Origin: Bacteroidales bacterium UBA5382
GTDB lineage: Bacteria > Bacteroidota > Bacteroidia > Bacteroidales > Dysgonomonadaceae
Assembly (NCBI GenBank): GCA_002409745.1
Contig: DHOU01000010.1
Span: 179,242 to 243,241, forward strand
DNA: 64,000 bases
Reading direction: 5' to 3'
Shown: piece by piece, positions 8,465-15,645 of the stretch
How positions within the stretch are numbered: position 1 is the stretch's first letter
How the letters are laid out: every line of letters begins with the position of its first letter
Notes under the pieces: model-generated
Seen by the model: only the letters and a program-made list of their open reading frames with translations
Database searches by the model: none
What the model was told of the DNA's origin: nothing
Position numbers and translations under genes: made by a program

Positions 8465-8665
8465 GTGTACGAAACAGTAAAAGCACAATTGGAAAAAGCA
8501 CAGATAAATTTCAATGTGCATGATGCGCTTACTATTTTAGAAAGCGTAAAACAGGAAGGGGTTTGGGCAACACGAGTATCATTCGCTTATTCAGTTTTCG
8601 AAAATAAAATCTATTACGTATTGAATAGCAATTTTAGCCATATATTAGCATATCAATTCCCATAA
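8465..8665 (+). pseudogene. C-terminal remnant of a choloylglycine-hydrolase-like Ntn hydrolase
   Basis: A 66-codon open frame beginning at GTG. Its sequence (LEKAQ near the start, ALTILESVKQEG, then T-R-V-S-F-A-Y-S-V-F and KIYYVLNSNF) resembles the extreme C-terminus of linear-amide Ntn hydrolases (choloylglycine hydrolase/acyltransferase family). Such proteins are about 330 residues long with an N-terminal nucleophile Cys, which is missing. The frame is closed by TAG (8432) just upstream, and nothing matching the rest of the enzyme lies before it. This is therefore a fragment, not a functional gene. The family assignment is moderate. Confidence 0.5.
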
Positions 8666-8692
8666 AATGCATCAAATGGGGTTTCTCTACAT

Positions 8693-9396
8693 ATGAAAAT
8701 GGACATAAAAAAGCAACACGAAAAAAAGCAAGTTGATTTTTTTGATAAAATTTCGGATGTATACCCTGAAATACGCCCAGGGTATAATGAAGAAATATAC
8801 AAAGCAATTTCACAATTTATAGAAACCGGCCCATATTATAAAATAGTAGAAATCGGAGCGGGAAATGGAATCGCAACAGAGAGAATAAATGAAATTTGGA
8901 ACGGAGAGATCACTTTAATCGAGCCAAGTAAAAAACTAAGTTATTTGTTAAAGGAACGATTTAAAAACCACAGCAATAAAAAAATCATCAATGAGTATTT
9001 TGAAAAGGTTAAGCTTGAAAAAGGTTATTTTGATGCTATTTTTTCTGCAACCTCCTTTCATTGGTTAGATGGTAAGACCAAATTCAGAAAATATATCAAA
9101 AACATACCGGAAATACAAAAGAGAAAAATATTCGTAAAAGTCAAGATGAGAAAATGGAAAGTCGAAAAAATGAAATCCTAAATAGTCCATTATTTGAGTT
9201 GGTAAGCCATAAAATAGTTGAAACAAAAATAGATTTTACGAGTAACGAATATATAAAACTGCTGAAAACGTTTCCTGACCACTCAACATTCTCTACTACA
9301 TTTTTCAGAGAAATAGCAGAAATAATTGAAATTCGTGATAACACAATAAAAATCAAAATAACGACAAATCTTGAGATTGCGAAAAGAATCAACTGA
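8693..9396 (+). pseudogene. Class I SAM methyltransferase, internal deletion plus frameshift
   Basis: The first frame (8693 to about 9080) gives the N-terminal half of a small-molecule SAM methyltransferase, with VEIGAGNGIATERI (motif I) and SATSFHWLD (motif IV region). The reading then has to shift to a second frame, whose sense can be followed from about 9082 (IQKIYQKHTGNTKEKN) through NEILNSPLFELVSHKIVE to the stop at 9396. That is the C-terminal half of the same family. Roughly 35-40 residues, including the segment after the FHW motif, are absent between the halves. A deletion that is not a multiple of three explains both observations. AT-rich compared with flanking housekeeping genes. 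Confidence 0.8.
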
Positions 9397-9481
9397 ATCT
9401 ACCCTCAAAAATGTCTCGATTTTACAATTTTCATAAAACGCAGCACAGTACTTTTGCTCCCATATTTCAGGAACGAAAAAT

Positions 9482-10221
9482 ATGGAGACCGAAATTTCAA
9501 TTCACAATCTAAGTAAAAGTTATCCGAACGGGACAAAAGCATTAAAAGACATTCACCTTGAAATCAAAAAAGGAGAGTTTTTCACTCTTTTAGGTCCGAA
9601 CGGAGCAGGTAAATCCACCCTTATCAAAATCGTAACTACTTTACTTCATAAAGATTCAGGCGAATTTTTGATTGGCGGAGTAAATCCTGAACTCGAAAGC
9701 GCAACAATTCAAAACTACATCGGTGTCGCCTCGCAAGACACTGAACTCGACCCGTCGGAGAAAGTAGAAAATGCGCTGGTATTCCAAGGCCGATTATTCG
9801 GACTATCAAGAGCAAAAGCCTTTTCGAGAGCCGAAGGACTTATCTCGCTGTTCCAACTCTTTACCGAAAAAAACAAAAAAGTAAGTGCCCTTTCGGGAGG
9901 GAACAAACGAAAACTACATTGCGCGCTAGCTTTGGTACATCATCCAAAAGTTCTGTTTCTTGATGAACCCACTGTTGGAATGGACCCTTTGGCAAGGGCC
10001 AACTTTTGGGATGTCATTAAACAGCTAAATGACACACAAAATTTCGGAATGGCACATTTCGCATTTTCGGTTGGCAGCAAAGAAAACGTCGACACATTGA
10101 CAAAACAGTTGGAAAACGACGGATACAGTATTGTAGGAAAACCGAGGACAACAGGAGACACGGATATTACGAAAGTGTGGCGCTTGACCCGGAAAACAAT
10201 ATCGTTAAAATTACAATTTGA
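9482..10221 (+). pseudogene. ABC transporter ATPase 5' end fused to glyoxalase-family (VOC) 3' end
   Basis: Residues 1 to about 185 are a daunorubicin/ABC-2 type ATPase with Walker [10 protein letters not shown], signature LSGGNKRKL and Walker [13 protein letters not shown]. It stops just after Walker B at IKQLNDTQ, losing the H-loop. The frame continues directly (about nt 10035-10045) into the C-terminal half of a VOC/glyoxalase protein ([26 protein letters not shown]). An AC dinucleotide duplicated at 10158-10161 then breaks the frame. In the restored frame the sequence reads [19 protein letters not shown] and stops at TGA 10219-10221, a perfect VOC ending. The uncorrected frame runs on to 10258, overlapping lrgB. 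Neither function can survive. Confidence 0.85.
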
Positions 10222-10223
10222 AT

Positions 10224-10955
10224 TTAAAACAGCATCAATAGTTTTGCCACCGGGATAAGTAAAGCCGTCATTACCCCCATGATACCGATAGCAAGCCCAC
10301 TAATGGCACCTTCTATTGCACCCATTTCCATTGCTTTTACCGTCCCTAAAGCATGAGAAGCCGAACCTAACGCCAGGCCTTTGGCGACCTTGCTTTTAAT
10401 GCCTATTTTACGAAGGACAATGGGCCCGACTAACCCGCCGAAAATTCCGCAAATCACCACAAACGCCGCCGCTAAAGCAGGAATTCCCCCGGATTTCTCT
10501 GCAATACACATCGCGATAGGAGTCGTGACCGATTTCGGGGCTAATGACGCCGTCAAAATTTTATCGGCTCCCATCCATTTACCCACTAACACGACGCAAA
10601 CAATTCCGACGACGCTTCCGGCAAAAACAGCAGTGAGCATCGAGATAACATTTCCTCTTATATACTCCATCTGTTCATAAAGCACATACCCGAGGGCAAC
10701 CACACTCGGGCCTAACATAAAATTAAGAAAATGCGTTTGATGATAGAATGTCTGATAATCAATTCCGGTAAATTTGAGAAACGGAATGATCATGACCATC
10801 GAGATCAAAAGGGGTTGTAAAAAAGAGAGTTTCGTCTTTTTATAAATAGACACTCCCAACAAAAACGAACCAAAAACCAATCCAAGCAAAAAGATTTCGC
10901 TCGAAACATAGGGACGCACTTTTTCCATCAGCTCAGGGCTTAAGATTTCTTTCAT
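10224..10955 (-). CDS. lrgB: LrgB/CidB family membrane protein
   Basis: A polytopic membrane protein of 243 residues (from ATG 10955; an ATG at 10979 would add eight). It has about seven hydrophobic segments and the family blocks [26 protein letters not shown] and [16 protein letters not shown]. LrgB works with LrgA in export of murein hydrolase effectors or small acids; plant and bacterial homologues transport glycolate/pyruvate. It overlaps the end of lrgA by 23 nt with this start. Its 3' end abuts the ABC-VOC pseudogene, with two bases between the opposing stops. Confidence 0.92.
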   Translation of the reverse strand: MKEILSPELMEKVRPYVSSEIFLLGLVFGSFLLGVSIYKKTKLSFLQPLLISMVMIIPFLKFTGIDYQTFYHQTHFLNFMLGPSVVALGYVLYEQMEYIRGNVISMLTAVFAGSVVGIVCVVLVGKWMGADKILTASLAPKSVTTPIAMCIAEKSGGIPALAAAFVVICGIFGGLVGPIVLRKIGIKSKVAKGLALGSASHALGTVKAMEMGAIEGAISGLAIGIMGVMTALLIPVAKLLMLF

Positions 10956-11301
10956 TTTTATGTACTTTTCTTTTTTCAAAAAACTCTTGAATGACGGCTA
11001 CCGTTATAATCGTAAGAACCGTGCTTACACCAATGGCCGTAAGAATGACAGAGATGGACTTCGAAAACAGGTCGGAGTATACCATTAGTCCCACTCCTGC
11101 CGGCACAAAAAAAATCGCCATGTTCTTTGTAATGACGATGGACGCTTCGCGTACGTTTTCGGGATTCAACACGTTGAAGAAAAGCGCCAGAAAAAGCAAT
11201 ATCATTCCAATGACGCTTCCCGGAACAAATTGATGGATCAGTAAACTGACCAGCTCTCCTATATAATAGAAGAGTAAAATATAAAACAACCCTTTAATCA
11301 T
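10933..11301 (-). CDS. lrgA: LrgA/CidA family holin-like protein
   Basis: A protein of 122 residues with four hydrophobic helices. It starts MIKGLFYILLFYYIGELVS and has the family-typical LIHQFVPGSVIGMILLFLAL block, consistent with a CidA/LrgA holin-like membrane subunit. It is the first gene of a two-gene operon with lrgB and is divergent from the AspT-type transporter. A TACCTTTG box on the minus strand at 11360-11367 is its likely promoter. Confidence 0.92.
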   Translation of the reverse strand: MIKGLFYILLFYYIGELVSLLIHQFVPGSVIGMILLFLALFFNVLNPENVREASIVITKNMAIFFVPAGVGLMVYSDLFSKSISVILTAIGVSTVLTIITVAVIQEFFEKRKVHKNERNLKP

Positions 11302-11359
11302 GAGTCTTTCCTGTTTGTAAACAGGACGTTTTAAAAATTGAGTAACCTAAAATCGCCGG

Positions 11360-11367
11360 CAAAGGTA
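11360..11367 (-). promoter_or_regulatory. -7 box for lrgAB
   Basis: TACCTTTG on the minus strand (CAAAGGTA on the plus strand), an exact TAnnTTTG match, 59 bp before the lrgA start. Confidence 0.6.
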
Positions 11368-11401
11368 CGATATTTACCCTGAAAAGAAAGCGAGGAAAAA
11401 G

Positions 11402-11409
11402 TATTTTTG
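11402..11409 (+). promoter_or_regulatory. -7 box for the AspT-type transporter
   Basis: TATTTTTG matches TAnnTTTG exactly, 54 bp before the chosen start at 11463. It is divergent from the lrgA box; no convincing -33 TTG was found. Confidence 0.5.
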
Positions 11410-11462
11410 TTTGTTTGAATTTTAAATGCTTTCTTTGCGCCGAAATCGAAGAAGCATCATTC

Positions 11463-13133
11463 ATGGAATTTTTGGATACGATATTTAAGGAACATTCGGT
11501 TATACAAGCTCTCATAGTCATTTCTATGGTATGTGCCCTGGGACTTGCACTCGGAAAAGTGAAAGTTCGGGGAATATCATTAGGCGTAACGTTTGTTTTC
11601 TTTATCGGAATTTTAGCCGGACACTTAGGCCTCACCCTCGATGCCCAAATGCTAAACTATGCAGAGAATTTCGGGCTTTTGGTATTTATTTATGCCTTGG
11701 GGCTACAGGTCGGCCCGGCATTCTTTTCATCCTGGGGAAAAAGCGGAATGAAGCTGAATCTGCTGGCTTTATCCGTAGTTTTTGTGGGGATTGGTTTAAC
11801 ATTGATCCTTCAACAGTTTTCAGGCGTTTCCCTCCCGGATATGGTAGGGATTATGAGTGGGGCGACAACCAACACGCCTATGCTCGGAGCCGCTCAGGAA
11901 ACCCTTCAGCAAATCAATACAGAGGAATTCAGTAAGTCGAATATGACACTCGGGCTGGCATTGACTTACCCTTTGGGTATCGTAGGCGTTATCTTCGCTC
12001 TAATCGTTATTCGAAAAATGCTTGCAAAACATCTGCATATCACCAATACAAACGAAGACCGTCGCAATAAGACCGTAATCGTCGGTTTTGAAGTAAACAA
12101 TCCGGCCATATTCGGCCGCACCATACAAGAAATAGCCTATCTGATTGCCAAGCATTTTGTCATCTCACGCGTATGGAGAGAGGGAAAGGCTATCGTACCC
12201 ACTTCTCAAACAATCATACAAGAAGGCGACCACCTGCTTATTATCACCACCGAAAGTACCGCGGATTTACTATCCGCCATTATCGGGAAAAAAGAAGACC
12301 GGGATTGGAACCGGGAAGATATCGATTGGGATAAAATCGACAATCAATTGGAGTCGCACCGCATCGTCATAACCCGTCCGGAAATAAATGGAAAGCGTTT
12401 GGGTTCGTTACGGCTTCGCAACCTTTACGGCATCAATGTCTCCCGTATCCATCGATCGGGAGTGGTTCTGCTACCCACGCCCGATTTGGTTTTATTTATG
12501 GGCGACCGGTTGACGGTAGTGGGAGAAGCGAAGGCAATCTCGAACGTCGAAAAAGTATTGGGAAATGCCGTCAAAAATCTCGACGAGCCCAATTTGGTTT
12601 CTGTTTTCGCCGGAATGGTCTTGTCGCTTTTAGTCGGCTCCATCCCTTTATTCATCCCCGGAATCAGCTCCCCGGTGAAGTTAGGATTGGCGGGAGGCGC
12701 CATTGTCGTCGGCATCCTGGTGGGCGCATTCGGTCCTCGGGTACATATGATTACCTATACGACCATTAGCGCCAACCTTATGTTAAGAGGATTAGGATTA
12801 TCGACATTCTTAGCATGCTTAGGATTGGATGCGGGCGTACATTTTTTCGAGACCGTTTTCCGTCCCGAAGGAGCATTATGGATCGGCTTGGGATTTGCCA
12901 TCACCGTTATTCCGGTGATAATTGTAGGATTCGCAGCAATTCGTTTTATGAAGATGGATTTCGGGACTATTGCCGGCATGCTTTGTGGCAGTATGGCTAA
13001 CCCGATGGCATTAAATTACATAAACTCAACCATCGAGGGCGACTCTCCTTCCGTGGCTTATGCCACCGTATACCCGTTGACCATGTTCTCGCGATTGGTG
13101 ACCGCACAATTGTTGCTGATGTTGTTTTTATAA
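11463..13133 (+). CDS. AspT/YidE/YbjL family putative antiporter with two TrkA-C domains
   Basis: A 556-residue membrane protein. Five to six N-terminal helices (to about residue 175) are followed by two RCK_C/TrkA-C regulatory domains (about residues 195-275 and 290-370) and a second membrane half to the C-terminus. This duplicated arrangement is that of the aspartate:alanine exchanger family (YidE, YbjL). Repeated GxxSGAxTNTP-like and CGSMANPMAL segments mark the two transport repeats. The start was set at ATG 11463 (MEFLDTIF); an upstream ATG in the same frame at 11415 would add a Cys-rich stretch not expected in the family. The substrate is unknown, perhaps a small acidic metabolite. Confidence 0.88.
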   Translation: MEFLDTIFKEHSVIQALIVISMVCALGLALGKVKVRGISLGVTFVFFIGILAGHLGLTLDAQMLNYAENFGLLVFIYALGLQVGPAFFSSWGKSGMKLNLLALSVVFVGIGLTLILQQFSGVSLPDMVGIMSGATTNTPMLGAAQETLQQINTEEFSKSNMTLGLALTYPLGIVGVIFALIVIRKMLAKHLHITNTNEDRRNKTVIVGFEVNNPAIFGRTIQEIAYLIAKHFVISRVWREGKAIVPTSQTIIQEGDHLLIITTESTADLLSAIIGKKEDRDWNREDIDWDKIDNQLESHRIVITRPEINGKRLGSLRLRNLYGINVSRIHRSGVVLLPTPDLVLFMGDRLTVVGEAKAISNVEKVLGNAVKNLDEPNLVSVFAGMVLSLLVGSIPLFIPGISSPVKLGLAGGAIVVGILVGAFGPRVHMITYTTISANLMLRGLGLSTFLACLGLDAGVHFFETVFRPEGALWIGLGFAITVIPVIIVGFAAIRFMKMDFGTIAGMLCGSMANPMALNYINSTIEGDSPSVAYATVYPLTMFSRLVTAQLLLMLFL

Positions 13134-13142
13134 CTTTCCGCG

Positions 13143-13376
13143 GGAAAAACAGGTCGGCAGGGCTTTCACAAGGCTTCAAGCAGGTTGCCGACGAGTCGGC
13201 AAACAGGTTTTAACCTTAAAAATAGATTTCCGATGGGTCGGCAGCTTGTTTTCAAGGTTAAAACAGCCCTGCCGACGCATCGGTAGGGCTTTCTTCATCC
13301 TGAAAAACGCTTGCCGACCCGTCGGAAAACGTTTTTCAGACGTGCCAACGAATAGCCGACCGGTCGGCAAGAAAAC
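13143..13376. repeat. 42-nt period palindromic repeat array, six units (array 1)
   Basis: Between the transporter and murU, a palindromic core of the form TTGCCGAC-nn-GTCGGCAA recurs at 13143 (right half only), 13185, 13227, 13269, 13311 and 13353, each exactly 42 bp apart. Units differ outside the core but form longer inverted repeats. Examples are CTGAAAAACG (13300) with CGTTTTTCAG (ending 13339), and GTTTTAACCTTAAAAA (13207) with TTTTCAAGGTTAAAAC (ending 13264). A 64-codon minus-strand frame crosses it only because 42 is a multiple of three. No cas genes or unique spacers are present. Confidence 0.85.
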
Positions 13377-13385
13377 AATAAGCTT

Positions 13386-14114
13386 TTAATCGAAAAACCG
13401 TTCGGCCTGCTGCAATGAATCAAGCTTTCCCACATCCATCAAACGGAAACGGGGAGGGATAAAAGCGGTAATTTTTTCTTTGTTACATAAGGACAGATAG
13501 AAATCAATAATGGAAAACTTGTCGGGAAAAGATTTCATATATCGAAATATTTCGGGACTCAGCACATGAATGCCCGCAAATGCCAGCGGACGGTGTCCTG
13601 CAACCTGAAAATAAGGATCGGGCGACTTGATCTCCCCCGACAGACGATTGATCCATCCGCGTAAATCGCCCCCGGAATCAAAAAGCAGATAACGGGATGT
13701 GTTACGTTCACTCACCACGAGCGTCGCCAGGGACTGTGCGTGCAAATGAGCTTCATAAAGTTGTCCGAGATCGATATCCGAGAGAATATCGACATTATGC
13801 ACAAGAAATGGCTGACCGTCATCGAAAAATGCAGCAGCCTTTTTAATGCCTCCTCCCGTATCGAGCAATTTTTCACGTTCGTCGGAGAATTCGATTCGAA
13901 TACCGAAACTCTTTTGCGATCGGACGAAATCGATAACCTGTTCGCCGAAATGATGAATATTGATGATGATTTCATCAAACCCGGCCTGTTTCAGTTTTAA
14001 TACGACATGTTCCAGAAGGGGCTTTCCGGCAACGGGCACCAATGCTTTCGGAAGGGTGTCGGTGATGGGTTTCAAACGGGTGCCGAGCCCGGCGGCAAAA
14101 ATCATTGCTTTCAT
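13386..14114 (-). CDS. murU: Nucleotidyltransferase, MurU-like (MurNAc-1-phosphate uridylyltransferase)
   Basis: A 242-residue NTP-transferase. The N-terminal MKAMIFAAGLGTRLKP is the nucleotide-binding loop, PKALVPVAGKPLLEH follows, and VHNVDILSDID near residue 105-115 supplies the metal-binding Asp. MurU converts MurNAc 1-phosphate and UTP to UDP-MurNAc in the AmgK/MurU cell-wall recycling route. The assignment rests on its size and on lying directly downstream of an AmgK-like kinase. On sequence alone, a mannose- or glucose-1-phosphate transferase is possible. It is last in the nadE-amgK-murU group; a heptamer array separates it from amgK. Confidence 0.78.
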   Translation of the reverse strand: MKAMIFAAGLGTRLKPITDTLPKALVPVAGKPLLEHVVLKLKQAGFDEIIINIHHFGEQVIDFVRSQKSFGIRIEFSDEREKLLDTGGGIKKAAAFFDDGQPFLVHNVDILSDIDLGQLYEAHLHAQSLATLVVSERNTSRYLLFDSGGDLRGWINRLSGEIKSPDPYFQVAGHRPLAFAGIHVLSPEIFRYMKSFPDKFSIIDFYLSLCNKEKITAFIPPRFRLMDVGKLDSLQQAERFFD

Positions 14115-14125
14115 ATATGAATTTG

Positions 14126-14202
14126 GAGATTAGAGATTGGAGACGATAATAAATTACGAATTACTAATGACAAATTACTAATGAGAAATGAGAAATGACG
14201 AC
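14126..14202. repeat. Heptanucleotide tandem array, eleven units
   Basis: Eleven in-phase 7-bp units drift from GAGATTA/GAGATTG through TTACGAA and TTACTAA to TGAGAAA (twice) and TGACGAC. They fill nearly the whole 101-bp gap between the amgK-rapZ fusion and murU. The gradual change of the unit along the array is typical of the family in this window. Confidence 0.8.
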
Positions 14203-14215
14203 CGGCAACTGAATT

Positions 14216-15643
14216 TCATAGGCGGCTTTTGAACAACTGTTCCAGATTCTGTTCCCGATGGATGAGCGTGACTTTCACGCCGAATTTCTTCGAGATATGC
14301 TCGGCGACTTTCTGCGCCGCATAAACCGAACGGTGCTGCCCTCCGGTACATCCGAAGGCAATCATCAAATGCGTGAAATTACGGTCAATATATCGTTTCA
14401 CGTGATTATCCGTCAGTTTATATACCGAGTCGAGATACGCCAATATCTCCCCGTCTTCTTCCAAAAAGCGAATCACCGGTTCATCGAGCCCGGTAACATT
14501 ATTGAATCGTTCGAATTTTCCAGGGTTGTTAATAGCCCTGCAATCGAATACATAGCCCCCGCCGTTTCCCGACGGGTCGTTCGGAATTCCTTTTTTAAAA
14601 GCAAAACTCACCACGCGCACTTCCAACACCCGTGTTTGCGTATCGGAGAACTGCTTGAGGCCGGTCATTTCTTGCAGTACCTGCATCAGATAAGGATATT
14701 CGTCGAAACCGTCTTTCAACAGCTCCCTGAGATTATTCAGAGCAAAAGGGATGCTTTGGATAAAGTGCGGTTTTTTCTCGAAATATCCCCTGAAACCATA
14801 AGCGCCCAATACCTGTAACGTGCGGAATAACACAAATTGACGCAACTCGGTGATAAATTTCGACTCATCGACTTCCCGATACTTTTTAAGCGAACCGATA
14901 TAGGTTTGAATAAGTTCGTCGCGCAACTCCGGGGGGAAATTCGCTTTCGCTTGCCACAGGAAAGACGCCACATCGTAATATACAGGCCCTTTACGGCCAC
15001 CCTGAAAGTCGATAAAATACGGAACGCCGTCGACCAGCATCACATTGCGCGACTGAAAATCGCGATACATAAACGTATTTCCCTGATCGTTGAGCAGGTT
15101 TCGGGAAAGGCGTTCGAAGTCGTTTTCCAATAAATCTTCCTGAAACTCCATCCCGGTCGTTTTCAAGAAATTATATTTGAAATAATTCAAATCCCAATAA
15201 ACCGAACGATGATTGAATTCGGGTTGCGGATAACACACGTTGAAATCGAGCCCCTCGGCTCCCTTCACCTGAAAATCGGCAAGCATGGAAATCGTTTTGT
15301 GCAACAGCTCTTTTTCCTCATTGCTGAAAACGCCCGTCAAGCGTCCGGCATTGATGGCATTGAACAAGATGCCGTCGCCTAAATCTTCCTGAATATACAG
15401 CAACCCGTCGGCTGAAGTAGCAAAGACCTGCGGAACATTCAGCCCCTGCTTTTTAAAGTGGTCGGACAAGGAGATAAAAGCACGGTTCTCCGGAAGCGAT
15501 TGTCCCTGTACTCCGATAATCGAAACATCGTCTTGCGTCAAGCGGTAATAACGCCTGTTGGATCCCGACGACGGTAACGCTTCGATTTTCGGACTCGATT
15601 TGCCCGAATGTTTGGTAAATAATTCGATCAATCTTTGCATCAT
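14216..15643 (-). CDS. amgK: AmgK-like sugar kinase fused to RapZ C-terminal domain
   Basis: This 475-residue protein has two domains. Residues 1 to about 330 form an aminoglycoside-phosphotransferase-fold kinase (YIQEDLGDG, MYRDFQSRNVML with the catalytic Asp, YFIDFQGGRKGPVYYD metal loop), as in AmgK, which phosphorylates MurNAc/GlcNAc at C1. From about 335 the C-terminal domain of RapZ follows, with FDCRAINNPG and IAFGCTGGQHRSVYAAQ. In E. coli RapZ, this domain binds glucosamine 6-phosphate and the small RNA GlmZ. The combination suggests a recycling kinase that senses or is regulated by amino-sugar phosphate (inference). It begins two bases after the nadE stop and is followed by murU. Confidence 0.85.
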   Translation of the reverse strand: MMQRLIELFTKHSGKSSPKIEALPSSGSNRRYYRLTQDDVSIIGVQGQSLPENRAFISLSDHFKKQGLNVPQVFATSADGLLYIQEDLGDGILFNAINAGRLTGVFSNEEKELLHKTISMLADFQVKGAEGLDFNVCYPQPEFNHRSVYWDLNYFKYNFLKTTGMEFQEDLLENDFERLSRNLLNDQGNTFMYRDFQSRNVMLVDGVPYFIDFQGGRKGPVYYDVASFLWQAKANFPPELRDELIQTYIGSLKKYREVDESKFITELRQFVLFRTLQVLGAYGFRGYFEKKPHFIQSIPFALNNLRELLKDGFDEYPYLMQVLQEMTGLKQFSDTQTRVLEVRVVSFAFKKGIPNDPSGNGGGYVFDCRAINNPGKFERFNNVTGLDEPVIRFLEEDGEILAYLDSVYKLTDNHVKRYIDRNFTHLMIAFGCTGGQHRSVYAAQKVAEHISKKFGVKVTLIHREQNLEQLFKSRL

Positions 15644-15645
15644 TT

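Noticed and set aside
13176-13370. 64-codon minus-strand ORF with LPTRRQ-like repeats
   Set aside because: It is the translation of the other 42-nt array; openness follows from the period being a multiple of three.
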